Program-made: the position numbers and the translations under genes
Notes under the pieces: model-generated
What the model saw: only the letters and a program-made list of their open reading frames with translations
Database searches by the model: none
Told to the model about the DNA's origin: nothing
Assembly: GCA_032871835.1 (NCBI GenBank)
Contig: CM065297.1
Span: forward strand, 42,037,098 to 42,101,097
Direction: 5' to 3'
Source of the DNA: Dipteronia dyeriana
Taxonomy: Eukaryota > Streptophyta > Magnoliopsida > Sapindales > Sapindaceae
DNA length: 64,000 nucleotides
Shown here: positions 1 through 10,280 of the stretch, piece after piece
Layout: every line of letters begins with the position of its first letter
Numbering within the stretch: position 1 is the stretch's first letter

Positions 1-159
1 TTTTTTGGATTGAGTATCTTATATTTCCATGTCTGTGTTACGGTTTGTAATCTACAAACAGATTCAAATTTCGAGTTCAGATGCTGGAGAACAGTCGAAG
101 TACACAAGCGGAGTGCAAGGGAGTTGCACCATGGTCAAAGGCCATCAATTGGTGCAAGC

Positions 160-184
160 CCGAGATGGCGTGAGGCCATCTCGG
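160..184. promoter_or_regulatory. Perfect 10-bp-arm palindrome in U3 of L1
   Basis: CCGAGATGGC (160-169), loop GTGAG, GCCATCTCGG (175-184). The same arms with another loop occur in N1 at 44706-44730. A second smaller inverted repeat, ATGG..GGCCAT, lies just upstream (131-145). It sits about 100 bp upstream of the presumed TATA, so an enhancer or hairpin role is possible but unproven. Confidence 0.6.
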
Positions 185-1230
185 CTGCAACTCCTTGCTG
201 CCCCGAGATGCCCACGTACCATCTTGGGGAAGCATTATCAAAGGTGGCATTTTGGTCTTTTTGCTTCTATTCTTTCCCTCTCCTTTATAGTTCCCTTCCC
301 TCTCACATTTCATTCTAAGAAGAAATTTAAAACTTGAGTGGAAATTTCTCTCTACATTTTCTCACCTTCCAAACACCATAACTTCTTCATTTGAACACCG
401 ATTTGAGTGATTCAAAGTTGAGAGTGTTTGTATATTCATCCTCCATCGTTTCTCTGAATGTTTGAGTTAGTTTTATTGTTTTTGTTTTTTGAGTATAAAC
501 ACAAAAACGTGACTGCACCAAAATCAACTAAGGTATTGATTTTCTCTCAAAGTTTTCTTTTAAAACTTGGTCAATTGCCTTGGGTTTTCTTCTTCAACAT
601 ATATATGTGTCTTGTGATAGTTTTGATTTGATTTTTGAACTCATTTAAAGATAGATTGAGTTTCAATTGAAATCTCACATGTTGAGTTAGGTTTTGATTT
701 TGCATATGTTTTCACATGTTTGGGATTGTATTGTTCTACCTTTGATTCTAGGACTATTTGATGATGTTTGATTGATTGATTTTGTGAAAAATAGCTCCTC
801 ACATGTATTAGGCTCTCTTTGGCTGAAATCTCGCAATGATACATGTGCTTGTGTTCTTTTGAGCTATTCATGTGTTTTGTTGAATCTATGAATAGGAATA
901 TGCTCTTGAACTTTAGCTTTAATCAAAATGACTTTGTCATATGATTTTAGCATGTTTTTGGTTTATGAGATTTAAACTTGATTATGTGTTAATTGAACAT
1001 ATCTTGTGATTCAAGTTTTAGATTTATGCATGTATCTAGGTTGTAATTAATATTGAACATATCTTACATGATCTAGATGGATTAAACATGCATGATTGAC
1101 TAGACTACATTTGATTTGTCCATTCATGCTCATGTCTAGTATTCTCCATAGGATGTGTTGATCATAACATTCTATGTTGCGTGCTTGTTGCATTTTGCAT
1201 TCATTATCACCTAGATGCCTTATGAGAAGG

Positions 1231-1530
1231 AAGTCTTGACAATAGGTGTGAGACCTAAGTTATTGAGCAAGAAAGTCTTGGTAAGAGGTGGGAGACCTCG
1301 GATTGTCAAGCAAGAAAGTCTTGATTAGAGTCAGAAGGACTCGGATAGTTGAGCAAGAAGTCTTGCATAGGGTCGTACGGATCTGGAAGGGTGAGCAAGG
1401 AAGTCTTGACAAGAGTCGGGAGGACTCGGATAGTTGTGCAAGAAGTCTTGCCTAGGGTCATGAGGATCTGGAAGGGTGAGCGAGGAAGTCTTGACAAGAG
1501 GTGTGAGGCCTCAGATTGTTGAGCAAAAAG
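1231..1530 (+). repeat. 42/43-bp tandem repeat array in L1
   Basis: The word AAGTCTTG starts at 1231, 1273, 1316, 1358, 1401, 1443 and 1486, a strict alternation of 42 and 43 bp, meaning an 85-bp dimer. Units carry GAGCAAG and variants of GGTCRTGAGGATCTGG. Equivalent arrays occupy the same place in every other long LTR of this family in the window. Confidence 0.85.
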
Positions 1531-1643
1531 ACTACATCTTTATGAGTAGGATAAGATGGTAGCTTCTAGGTGAAGGGGTCACTTAACATATTGTACTTGT
1601 CTTATCTACTAGTGAATTTTGTTTGCCGGTGGTTGCTAACCTG

Positions 1644-1675
1644 TGGATGTTTCTTCTTTGGAGGTTTACCACGTA
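1644..1675 (+). promoter_or_regulatory. Conserved LTR box with stem-loop (L1)
   Basis: GGATGTTT is followed by stem CTTC (1653-1656), loop TTTG, stem GAGG (1661-1664), then TTTACCACGTAA. The stem has one G-U pair. The same arrangement occurs in P1, P2, N1 and, with a different stem sequence, in gypsy element G1. Its position in the 3' third of the LTR suggests R or U5, perhaps 3'-end formation or reverse transcription. Confidence 0.65.
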
Positions 1676-2130
1676 ATATCTTGTGTCAACTTTTCTCTAT
1701 CCCTATCTCTCTTATATTTGTAGTTGTTATTTGAATACTATGGATAGAACTTGTAAGTTCCTCGGTATTTGATTGGCTTATTTCATTGACAACCACATTT
1801 TGGGATTAATATGTAAGGGTAGTGTAGGGCTTCATTGTTCGTAACCAAGGTCAAGCATCAAAGGTAAAATCACTTGCTTAACTTCATTGAAGAGATTTAG
1901 TGCACACACTCACTCTCATGCATGTTTATTCTCATGCATGTTTTTGATCACTTTGCATTTGTTCTTTATTGTCTTGATTGTGTGCCTAATGTTATTATCT
2001 CTTGCTTGTTTGAATTGATTGCATCTTGTGATTAAAATGTCATGTCATGTTAGGCATTAGGATGCATTCCCTTCACCTCTTTTCTCTTGCATGAATTGTG
2101 TGTATGTGTGTGAATGTAATGAGCAGTGTG

Positions 2131-2350
2131 CTACTCGAGCAGCGCCCTCTCCAGTGCCAACACCAGCGTAGCTTTCTAGCGGTGTGTCGTTGGTGGTACG
2201 CTGGTCATCATGCGCGTCAACACCAGCGCAGCTTTCCAGTTGTTTGTTACTGATGGTGCGCTGGTCGTCATACGCACCTCACCAGTGGAACTTGTCCAGT
2301 GGTGTGTTGTTGGTCGTGCGCTACTCGACAATCGCACAGACACCAGCTCA
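2131..2350 (+). repeat. 60-bp tandem repeat in the U3 part of S1
   Basis: Units beginning CACCAGC or ACCAGTG start at 2161, 2221, 2281 and 2341 with a half-conserved unit before them. They share CAGCTTTC-CAGT and GTGCGCTGGTCGTCA-type cores. The array is GC-rich and lies just upstream of the TATA box at 2407, so it may act as repeated upstream promoter elements (inference). Confidence 0.75.
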
Positions 2351-2406
2351 CATTGCGTCTTTTGGTCAATTTTGGCCAAAACGACGTAGCTTCACTTTAG
2401 GCTTCA

Positions 2407-2414
2407 TATAAATA
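2407..2414 (+). promoter_or_regulatory. TATA box of solo LTR S1
   Basis: TATAAATA in a canonical context, downstream of the 60-bp repeats. Confidence 0.6.
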
Positions 2415-3414
2415 TACCATCTTCTTCCCAACTGGTTTTCAGAGCTTCCCAAGTTATTTTTGAGAGAGAGATAATGTTCTTTAGTAAGAGAAGCTCCAAG
2501 AAGCCATTTTTACTCAACAATCCTCAAAATCCAAATCATCAAGCATCTTTCAAGCATGAGTTTCTTGTGTGTTCAAGACTAGGTATTCTCTACATGTTCT
2601 AAACTTTATGTTTTCATTACTAAGACATGTATACCTAGGGTTTTAGTCTTTATTGCATATTAATTGCTTGCTTGTATGTTTAATTGCTTTTATGACATGC
2701 TTGTGTATTGATTGTTGGTTGAGATGCATTAATTTGTGATAGCTAGCATTTAGGATGATTTTAGCCTTCTAGTTAATTCTTCTTGCCTTTGCATTTAGAA
2801 CATTGATATCTAGGATTTGTTTTAATTGTCATTATTAATCCTGGATAAGCATGAATGTCTTAACCTAACATTTTTGCATATTGAATATTCTTGCATATTC
2901 ACTTAGGTTGCCATTATCTCTTCATTGTTGATTTAGCTTGTGACTAAGTGGTTAGTGCACAAGGCTAGTGATCCAAAATCACTATTAAGGCCCGTTGGGT
3001 AGAGTGAAAGGGTTAGTAACTGGAGGGTTTGACTGGAGGTCAACCTGGGTTGTAAACTTTTACTTAATAATGGATTTTGAGGATCAAGGGTGGTCTAAAC
3101 AGCCCGTGGTTTTTCCCATTTGGAGGGTTTCCAAGTATATATTGCGTGTTGTTATTGTTTTATGTTTGTTGTCTTTTATTTGAACATTGGGGTAGAATTG
3201 TTAATATTGATTAATTCGCAAAATTGGTAATCTATCGAATTAAAACCTATTCACCCCCTCCCCCCTTCTAGGCTATAGACACACACTTTCTAGGGAATTT
3301 CAGAACTCTTTATGTAAGTTGACTTCCTTTCTATAATATAGATTGTGTATGAGTTACAATTACTTGTTTGTATCACACTTTACTTGTTTTATATATTGAT
3401 TAAGTGTCTTTAAT

Positions 3415-3417
<3 letters not shown>

Positions 3418-3465
<48 letters not shown>
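3418..3465. repeat. (AT)n microsatellite in L1
   Basis: About 24 uninterrupted AT dinucleotides near the 3' end of the LTR. Confidence 0.95.
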
Positions 3466-3467
<2 letters not shown>

Positions 3468-3591
3468 GATACAAGCAATCTAGAAGGACAAACTTTTATT
3501 TGTTTCTAAGGGAGTTGAAAAACGTGTCTAACCTATTCACCCCCCCTCCCTCTAGGTTAGCCTTGAGCATTTAACCGTGTTTGTATTTTCA

Positions 3592-4042
3592 AATACCAAG
3601 TCTTGGCTCGATTCTTTAACGAAAATGGGAAGATCCTCAAATGGATTGCATTGTCAGTAGCTTTATTAATTCTGAATGGGGAGCACATTTGATCAAAATT
3701 CCTCATATGTGCATTTGGGTCTTCGTTGGGCATTCCACCAAACTAACCCATCATGGTCAACATCTGAAATACATGCCCCTTGATTTTGAAGTTGTTTGTT
3801 GCTATCTTCGGGAGTTAGATTGGAGACATGTTTTGATCCACCCGAGGCATGATGTAATCTCTCACGGCTTTGACATCTACCCCATTCTACTCATTTTGCT
3901 CATTTTTCCCATTTTGCCCCTCTTGGGATGTAGCCAGATTCGGGTCTTGATTCACCGGATCGCTGTCCATGGCTCATTTTCGATTCCTTCTATTTCTCCG
4001 GGCTGTTCCCTTGATATCCGGATCGAACCTCAATTCCCGTAA
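3592..4042 (-). pseudogene. A1 gag fragment (gypsy capsid region)
   Basis: On the minus strand, one frame (with stops) gives the typical plant Athila/Tat gag core: VRDYIMPRVDQN, NNFKIKGHVFQML, FGGMPNEDPNAHM, FDQMC, then IHLRIFPFSLKNRAK running into the L1 junction. In intact relatives this Gag segment forms the capsid of cytoplasmic virus-like particles. At least two in-frame stops (one just before FGGMPNEDP) show decay. The long plus-strand reading frame over the same bases is its antisense shadow. Only about 150 residues remain; the C-terminal half is outside the window beyond L1. Confidence 0.75.
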
Positions 4043-4180
4043 GTTGTTACTCCCTGTACTGTGATGCATAGAAGATTAGACTGCCTGAAAAGAAGAACAA
4101 ATAAAGTCTAAATTAAGAAATAAAAGAAAACGTTCAAATTAGTAACAAACAAACTAGTATCAATATCAACTTTCTGCTCA
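4043..4180 (-). other. A1 leader between PBS and gag
   Basis: AT-rich, with no coding signal. It is the expected 5' untranslated leader position on the minus strand. Confidence 0.4.
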
Positions 4181-4200
4181 ATCCCCGGCTGCGGCTAAAA
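4181..4200 (-). promoter_or_regulatory. A1 primer-binding site (degenerate)
   Basis: Minus strand reads TTTTAGCCGCAGCCGGGGAT. This resembles the tRNA-Asp-type PBS usual in Athila/Tat elements, with several changed bases. It lies 4 nt from the presumed LTR end. Confidence 0.5.
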
Positions 4201-4204
4201 AAAT

Positions 4205-5690
4205 TGAGTCTCTCCAAAAGTTGGTGCTCGCAAATGAACGAGGCTGGAATGTAGTACAATAATAAGTAAAGTTCGTTCCCACGGTGATTGAGGAGTTGAT
4301 TGCTGAAATTGATCGATTTAGCTAATATTTGAACAATGGTTTAGAAAATTTGATTTTTGTGACTCTAGCTATTCTAAGTTTAGTAAACAAGTTTTATCTA
4401 AAAATGAGAAAATAAACACGAACAATTTTATATTGAATGCAAATATGTGATAAAGAATGCTAAGGCCTAGAATCCACCTCACCCTCTTCTATCTCGAACC
4501 CAAGACTAACTTAAATACCCGAATTATGCAATTGTGAAATGTATACCCGTGTACCCCCTAATAATCCTAATCTGTCTTGAGCAATAGAAATTACATCAAA
4601 GCATACCCAAAACCTATCTCTCAATGACTCTAGAATATATGCATGAATTCAATAAGATCTTGATACATAGACAAGGAACTATACACTAGCCTCGCGTATC
4701 TCTACCTTACTAGTCATATATATAGGACATTTTATCAAATACATGGAGTGCATCACCCCTCGGTTTATAACACCCAACAATAAATCAATCACAAGTTGAT
4801 CAATCTCATGAAAGCATTAAGCACTAAAAAATATCCATACAAGATACAAGCGTGCATGGGTAAAATAAAAAGTCTATATCATTAAATTTATGGGTTTGGT
4901 TTCATCAAGCCTTAGTAAAGGACAATTAGTTCATACTACAAATTATAGCCATATACAAAATATATGAAATTAAAGACATGGCTCTACACAATGATAAAAG
5001 AGAAAGAGGTTAGAGAAAACTATATTGGGAGCCTTCTCTAGTGTTGATTCTTCTTCTCCGTCAAGCACTCTTCAACTTCCTTTTTGCTCCAGAAATATTA
5101 AATGAAGGTGGATGTGTGTAGCGGGTATGGTAGATGTTTGGATATTTAGGGAAAGTTGGTGGCTTGGTTGATTTTCTTCAAGGTTGGTTTTGTGATGTAA
5201 TGGTAGTTCTAAAGATGAGATTCTTATTAGATTTCTGGTTCTCCCCCCTCTTTTATGTCTCAAAATAGTAAAGGTATATATATGGGAAAGAATTGGGTCT
5301 GGGGCAGAAAGGGTATTTCCCTGAATTTGTAGCTTGTCTAGGCTAAGGAGAGACCATGGGGCGACTTGGGATATGGTCGCCCTGAGGTCGCTATTGCGTC
5401 TGGTACAGAGGTCCAAAACCGATAAGATTGCAACTTTAAGGCGACTAAGAGTGTGGTTGCCCCGGGGTCGCTTTTGTCTCTGGTTGGGAAGTCTTGAGCT
5501 GAGGGGATTGCGACCTCCAGGCGATGAAGATTGAGGTCGCCCTAGGGTTGCTTTTGCGTCTAGTTGGCCATTTGTACATTTTTCTTTTCCCCACTTTAGC
5601 TCTATCTATCACTTTCAAGCCTCAAAACCAAACTAAACCTGCATGCTTGTAAAAAGTGTTAAAAACTCGGTTTTACCCAAGGAACGAACA
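4205..5690 (-). mobile_element. A1 5' LTR
   Basis: On the minus strand it starts TGTTCGTTCC at 5690 and ends ACTCA at 4205, 1486 bp, directly before the PBS. A TATA-like TATATATA lies near 5276-5283. The right edge is firm because the M1 env-like frame resumes at 5691; the left edge rests on the CA and the PBS position. Confidence 0.6.
5348..5570 (-). repeat. ~80-bp tandem repeat in A1 LTR
   Basis: The words GGTCGCCCTGAGGTCGC, GGTTGCCCCGGGGTCGC and GGTCGCCCTAGGGTTGC recur at about 5374, 5454 and 5533. The block is GC-rich in an AT-rich LTR and lies upstream of the TATA in element orientation. Confidence 0.7.
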
Positions 5691-6245
5691 TGAATTTGAT
5701 AAAAACTTAGGGCTACATTATATGTAGAAATAAACCAATCTAGTAGCCACACTCTTTATATGTTCTATCAAGAGATCACTAAGGTTCCAAGGCGTGTTTG
5801 TCACCAAGACATACACAATCTTGATCGTTTCCTTGAAGCATTGGTAGATCCCATAAGATTTGCACAAACAAATAGATAGAAAAGACACTAACCTTGGTCA
5901 ACTCACATTGGCCAATTTAACCTGTCTTACCCCATTAAAATCCATCATCCTCACATAAAGTCCTCCCCATAAGCTTTAAGTAATATTAATTGTCCACATC
6001 AAAACACAATCTCATTAGAAAGACCAAGGAACTTATTGATGCTATCCGAGGAGATCCTAAATGTTTTTCCTCTTATATTCATCAAAGCATTTTCGATGGC
6101 TGTGCTTTCCGTATACCCAAAACAGAACTCTCTAATAAGGCTCTCATATACAACCTTAATAGTATTTGTCCATGCTCCCCAATGCCTTTCATGAATAACA
6201 TGATGAATGCATGAACCCTTTATCATATCAACACCTCTATCTTGG
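5691..6245 (-). pseudogene. M1 env-like ORF, downstream part
   Basis: Minus-strand translation gives SLIQDRGVDMI, VVYESLIREFCFG, MNIRGKTFRIS and SINKFLGLSNEI, then a degenerate continuation with LCKSYGIYQC and KIVYVLVTNTPWNL. It aligns with the env-like ORF of P1 (16250-16760). The VYESLIREF / RGK / INKFLGL pattern is what I know from the accessory third ORF of SIRE-type elements, called envelope-like or putative plant transposon protein. Its function is unproven. The frame is broken by several stops and ends at the A1 insertion. Confidence 0.65.
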
Positions 6246-6250
6246 ATAAG

Positions 6251-8124
6251 TGAACACACTTTTTCTATCATAAAGAAATTGTGAATTCAAAAGATATTTA
6301 TAAATCTCTTCCTACAAAATGTGCTCTAAAGTTTTGAAAACTAGGTAATGCTGCACGCAAGGGTATCTTCCAAAATGAGGTGTTATATGTTAATTGTCTC
6401 TCATTTTAGTGATTATTGAAAGCAATGTAAAAAAGAACATGGTAAGGATGAGAGTGGTGTGTTAAGTGTAAAATATTATGTGTGTGTGTACAAGAACAAG
6501 ACCAATGAAAAGAAACATATGAAGAAAATATAAGAGAACATGGAAAGGTGAGAATGGTGATTAAAATGATAAATAAAAGTATGTTGGATAGGAGAGATGC
6601 AAGAGAATTGATACATATGGTACTCATGATCACCAAAACATTCGCACCAACTAAAATAACTAACCTCAAAGACACTCCTATATTAGGTTTAACCTAGCCT
6701 TAAATGCGACCACTAGGTATGGAAATGGAAGAGTCGACTAGTCTTCTAACGCTAGTCTTCGGGATATATCATATGATCAACTACTAAGTACAGTTTTTAA
6801 GCACATATATTCAAAACATAAGTTCGACCACCGATTTCTACACACCTGTCACATGTAAGCAACAACCAATGGAAGCACTAAGTACAAATGGACCCTCGAC
6901 AACTACTCGCCGAGGTGTATGTTACTAGCAACGACTAAGAGTCACATAAGCATATAGGATTATAGAACCGAAACCCACAAATGTATATGTATGCTTTTCA
7001 TGAATTCCACCCAAACAAACAGTAGCACTCAAATCAATCCAAAGCTTGCATTTTGAATAATCCATCGACATATGAGCAATCATGGGATGCTTAATTAATC
7101 TACTCCTAAATTACATCAATCTACTTCTAATCCAAATCATAAACACATATCAATTTCTGCCCTACATGCCATGAATGTAAAGACAAGAGCTGTACCTCAA
7201 CATGCACCAAGAGTTAGGTTGTCAATCCTTTTTAATACAAGGAAAGAATCAAGTACGTGCAATTGAATGGGGTAGTAAAAGAAGAAATCATATACAAGTC
7301 AATCAAATAAATGGAACTAGTATTAGGGTTTACATATTTCCCAAATGGGGATACACATCAAAGAAGAATATAACAAGAGAAGAGTAAATAGAAGAAACCC
7401 AAGGTGTCACTCTTGGATCTCTAGGCTCGGAGAATGGCCCAATTGTCATCTAGGATCTTTAAGCTCCACTGAAGCTCCTCCTTCTCATAGACAAGGTATG
7501 GTGCTCTTTCCTCTTGAATCTCTTCCAAAGATGGGTGGTTGTAAGTAGAAGGTTGTAGTGAGGAGGCATCCATGGAGGAAAAACCTACATTGATGCCTTT
7601 GGAAGGTCTTTTCTCTCTTAATTTGGTGAAGAAAACTTTAGGATTTGAATGGGATTAGTTGGGTTATGTAATGGATGATAGGTCTTGTGGAAAAATGATG
7701 TATTTATAGGTTTGAGAAGCTAGGGCATGAAATAGGTGTGGAAGGACCACTTTGCCCATCTGAAAATACTTGAAAACATGTTTAAAGCCGAGCTGGAACG
7801 CGTAATACGTGGCTAGTATGCGATAATGGACCCTCGCAGTTACCCACGTAGTACATTGATGCCATATTCTTCATCTCAGGTGTGCAGGCACATGTGCTGG
7901 TAGTGCGCGAGTAACACCCGCACAGTACCTGCCATCTAGGCCCTTTTCCTTGAGTTTTGACTCATTTTCCACCCGAAAGTCCCCGTTTCGGTCTCCAACG
8001 CTTGGAATACATTGAATGCACGCACTTATAATAAAATGAGCCATTAGACAACAAAATATGCTTGAAAACAAGTAAAAGACTATGAAATCGAAAGCCATAA
8101 TGTATGGCATTTTTGGCTCGATCA
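6251..8124 (-). mobile_element. S2: solo LTR inserted in the M1 env-like ORF
   Basis: On the minus strand the 1874-bp segment begins TGATCGAG at 8124 and ends TGTTCA at 6251. Both flanks carry ATAAG (6246-6250 and 8125-8129, plus strand). Removing it joins GTEKLI to DRGVDM, in line with the uninterrupted P1 copy. A TATA box (TATAAATA, minus, 7708-7701) and a GC-rich repeat-like block at about 7795-7935 support an LTR. Short ORFs inside it (for example around 7202-7548) show no recognisable protein. Confidence 0.85.
7701..7708 (-). promoter_or_regulatory. TATA box of solo LTR S2
   Basis: TATAAATA on the minus strand, followed by the AT-rich transcribed part of the LTR. Confidence 0.55.
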
Positions 8125-8290
8125 ATAAGCTTTTCGGTTCCAATAACTTCTAAGGTTTTCAACTTGTTGGTTTGGGTTTTTTAGAGGTTGTTGGTGTAAA
8201 TTTATGTTTGGCTATAGGTTTTGGTGGATGGATAGGATTAGAAACATTGTTTCTTCTTATGGCTTAGTTGTCAACACTACAACACAAAAA
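8125..8290 (-). pseudogene. M1 env-like ORF, upstream part
   Basis: The minus strand reads ..LEVIGTEKLI up to the S2 insertion. The P1 copy has PLGIMGTKKLMEER at the same place. Upstream is a proline- and asparagine-rich N-terminal stretch, in an open but poorly conserved frame. The beginning of the ORF is not clear; P1 has MVTGRKK at the equivalent place. Confidence 0.5.
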
Positions 8291-9900
8291 CACATGAGTG
8301 GAAAAAGAGATCCAAGTGAATATTAGACAACAATATACACATAAAAATGACACATGATAAAATAATGAATACTAAAAGCATAAATGTTCCTTTCACGCAT
8401 ATAGGTACATTTCACCAAAATAAATAAATGTTTTTAACAACAAAAACAATTCCATAGATGAAGGAATGGGTATCAATCACAATTACTATTTACATCAAAA
8501 CATGAAGGAACTGGTTGTAATAACAACTACTATCAACTTCAAGCAAGATGGAACTTAATCAACCTCAAGCAAGATGGAATTGGTCATAATCACAACTACT
8601 ATCAACCACATGAAAAAATAAATTTATTGCAATATCAACTACTATCAGCCTCAACCAAAAATACATACTTTTCAAACACATTCATGCAATTATTTCAAGG
8701 TATATATATCAAGCATCACATAATTCTATTATTCTTTTCAATCAATATGCAACAAGAAACAAAGCAAATCATATGAACATGTCATAAAAGAGAATAAAGT
8801 CTAACATAAAACACTCCCCCTTGATAGATGCTCTATCTAAGATCAAGTTAGCATATTGTTCACAATGATATTCACATAATCAAGCAATTTTAAAGAAATC
8901 TAATAAAATAAGCTCCACAATCTATAAGAGTTACACCAAGATTTTTCAATCACTCTCGTAATTCTTTCTTAATTGCTCAAATATCAAAATACTTATAAAC
9001 AAAAGTGTGTGTTTGAATTTTGCTTCAAATATATATAGAGGAGTAATTTGACAATCTACATGCAAATCACATCCATGTCTATTCATCTTAAACTTTCCAT
9101 AAAAGGTCAAATTGATTATCATCTGAAAAATTCGCTTTGAAGAGACTAGAATTCAACATATGAGCGTGTGTGAGCTTGTGGCCAATCATCCCATTTCTAT
9201 TTTTCAACCCCAGCATGCATGATTTTCAACTATACTTCTTTTAATCCATCTTCCTTTTCTTTATAAGATTAAATCAAAGAATCTTTATTGATTTTTCTTA
9301 TTCAATACTTCTTTGATTTTACAAACTTAAACGTATACGCTTCATGACGGCTTTCACACATCATAATGGTGTAGCCTTTTCCTACATTGGACGGCTTCAT
9401 AACCAATATGTCTAGCCCTTTTCATAAAGGTGCTCATTGAGTTCTATGTAGTTACTTAAGCAAAATGGATATTAACCATATGTCATCTTAAATATACTAG
9501 TAAAAAGACTTCAAGGTGTATCCAGAACTTGAATATTAGCAAACTCAACTTACTCAGCAAAACATACAAGAGAAGCAAATTACATTTTTGAAAACCAAGA
9601 TTTTATGGCTTCCAAGTACATGATGTAAAAGCAAAACAAGAGATTTACTTAAGATCATTACTTCTTAGGAGAGTAGCTTTCAAAGAATATGAGATTTTAT
9701 TTTTCAAAACATGCCACTCAATATTCAAATAAACTATTCACACATCATGTTTAAGACCTTTGTGAATAACATCATTATAAGATCTTTAGAGAGCAAATGT
9801 TAATGAGAACTATATGTATATATATTGTACTAAATTATCTAACGTGGCATGTTATATGATGTAGTGTAAACAATGAGTTGAGAGACGAAAAACTTAGAAT
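8291..9900 (-). other. M1 region between pol position and env-like ORF
   Basis: Non-coding on both strands as far as I can read. It is homologous, inverted, to 14876-16080 of P1: both contain ATATTCTTTGAAAGCTACTC, a GGGCTACACC-type block and the purine run described separately. This shows it is a conserved inter-ORF part of the family, not random spacer. Confidence 0.65.
8814..8830 (-). promoter_or_regulatory. Internal polypurine-like tract upstream of the M1 env-like ORF
   Basis: Minus strand: GAGCATCTATCAAGGGGGAG. The P1 counterpart (15890-15910, plus) reads GAGCATTTATCAAGGGGGG. It looks like a classic PPT but is followed by the env-like leader rather than an LTR. Confidence 0.5.
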
Positions 9901-10280
9901 GCAAGCATTAGGATATAGGGATACCTTAGCAAGCAATTTTCATCAAATGTAATGTCTTCACCCTTTTTGTTAGCTCTCTTGGCTTGTTTGTCTCCTTGAC
10001 AACAATTTATTGATATGTCATTCTTAGAGAGTAAAAACTAAGCATTTTAACTCAAACGCATATAAAAAAAAACTTCTCACAAAGTTAACCAATAGAATTC
10101 AACTATCATAACAAGAAATGTGAGATAGCTAAGTTATGTCAAGTTATAGAGAAACAAAGCTAGCTAGCTAACAATATCAACAACATGACTCTAAAATTTA
10201 CACTAACTCACATGTGCCTCTAACACTTAATGGTAAGAGCACTCACCCTTGACCAATGTGATCTTGGGTGAACATGCACT
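9901..10280 (-). other. Unassigned AT-rich stretch of M1
   Basis: This lies between the end of the gag frame and the post-pol region. Here the pol gene should be and is not. I see no coding signal and no element ends. Confidence 0.4.

Larger units (their letters stand above)
1752..3302 (+). mobile_element. S1: solo LTR inserted in L1
   Basis: The 1551-bp segment begins TG and ends CA and is flanked on both sides by GAACT (1747-1751 and 3303-3307). Removing it and one GAACT rejoins the L1 LTR as seen in N1. It has a TATA box (TATAAATA, 2407-2414), a 60-bp repeat array, and a C-rich stretch near its 3' end like those of copia LTRs. No internal region or second LTR is present, so it is a solo LTR of a different family from L1, formed by LTR-LTR recombination. 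Confidence 0.85.
1..3591 (+). mobile_element. L1: 3' LTR of a SIRE-like Ty1/copia element, 5' part outside window
   Basis: The stretch matches, in order, the other long LTRs of the same family here (12361-14875 reversed, 40361-43162 reversed, 58495-61691). It has a GC-rich palindromic U3 block (about 120-235), weak TATA (about 284-290), a 42/43-bp repeat array, the GGATGTTTC / TTTACCACGTAA box (1644-1675), and the family terminus with a C-rich run (3536-3555) and CCGTGTTTGTATTTTCA ending at 3591. Solo LTR S1 interrupts it at 1752-3302. Without S1 about 2.04 kb is visible, so about 0.5 kb should lie left of the window. It is read as a 3' LTR because position 3592 continues an unrelated gag rather than a primer-binding site. 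Confidence 0.8.
3592..5690 (-). mobile_element. A1: truncated Athila-like Ty3/gypsy element (gag piece, PBS, 5' LTR)
   Basis: Read on the minus strand: an LTR (5690 to 4205), a primer-binding-like site ending in GCCGGGG (4181-4200), about 140 bp of leader, then gag, cut at 3592 by L1. Its LTR starts exactly where the env-like ORF of M1 breaks off (5690/5691), so A1 inserted in M1 and L1 inserted in A1. The rest of A1 (pol, 3' LTR) should lie left of the window. Assignment to the Athila/Tat branch rests on the gag and the PBS. Confidence 0.7.

Noticed and set aside
1231..1530. Regularly spaced repeats resembling a CRISPR array
   Set aside because: Repeats and 'spacers' are both repeated and diverge together, the array is inside an LTR and recurs in all family members; plant nuclear DNA.
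3641..4042. 133-residue plus-strand ORF with hydrophobic segments
   Set aside because: The minus strand over the same bases encodes recognisable gypsy gag; the plus frame is its antisense shadow.
7202..7548. Possible small gene within 7.2-7.5 kb
   Set aside because: It lies inside solo LTR S2, shows no recognisable protein and overlaps the TSD-defined element.
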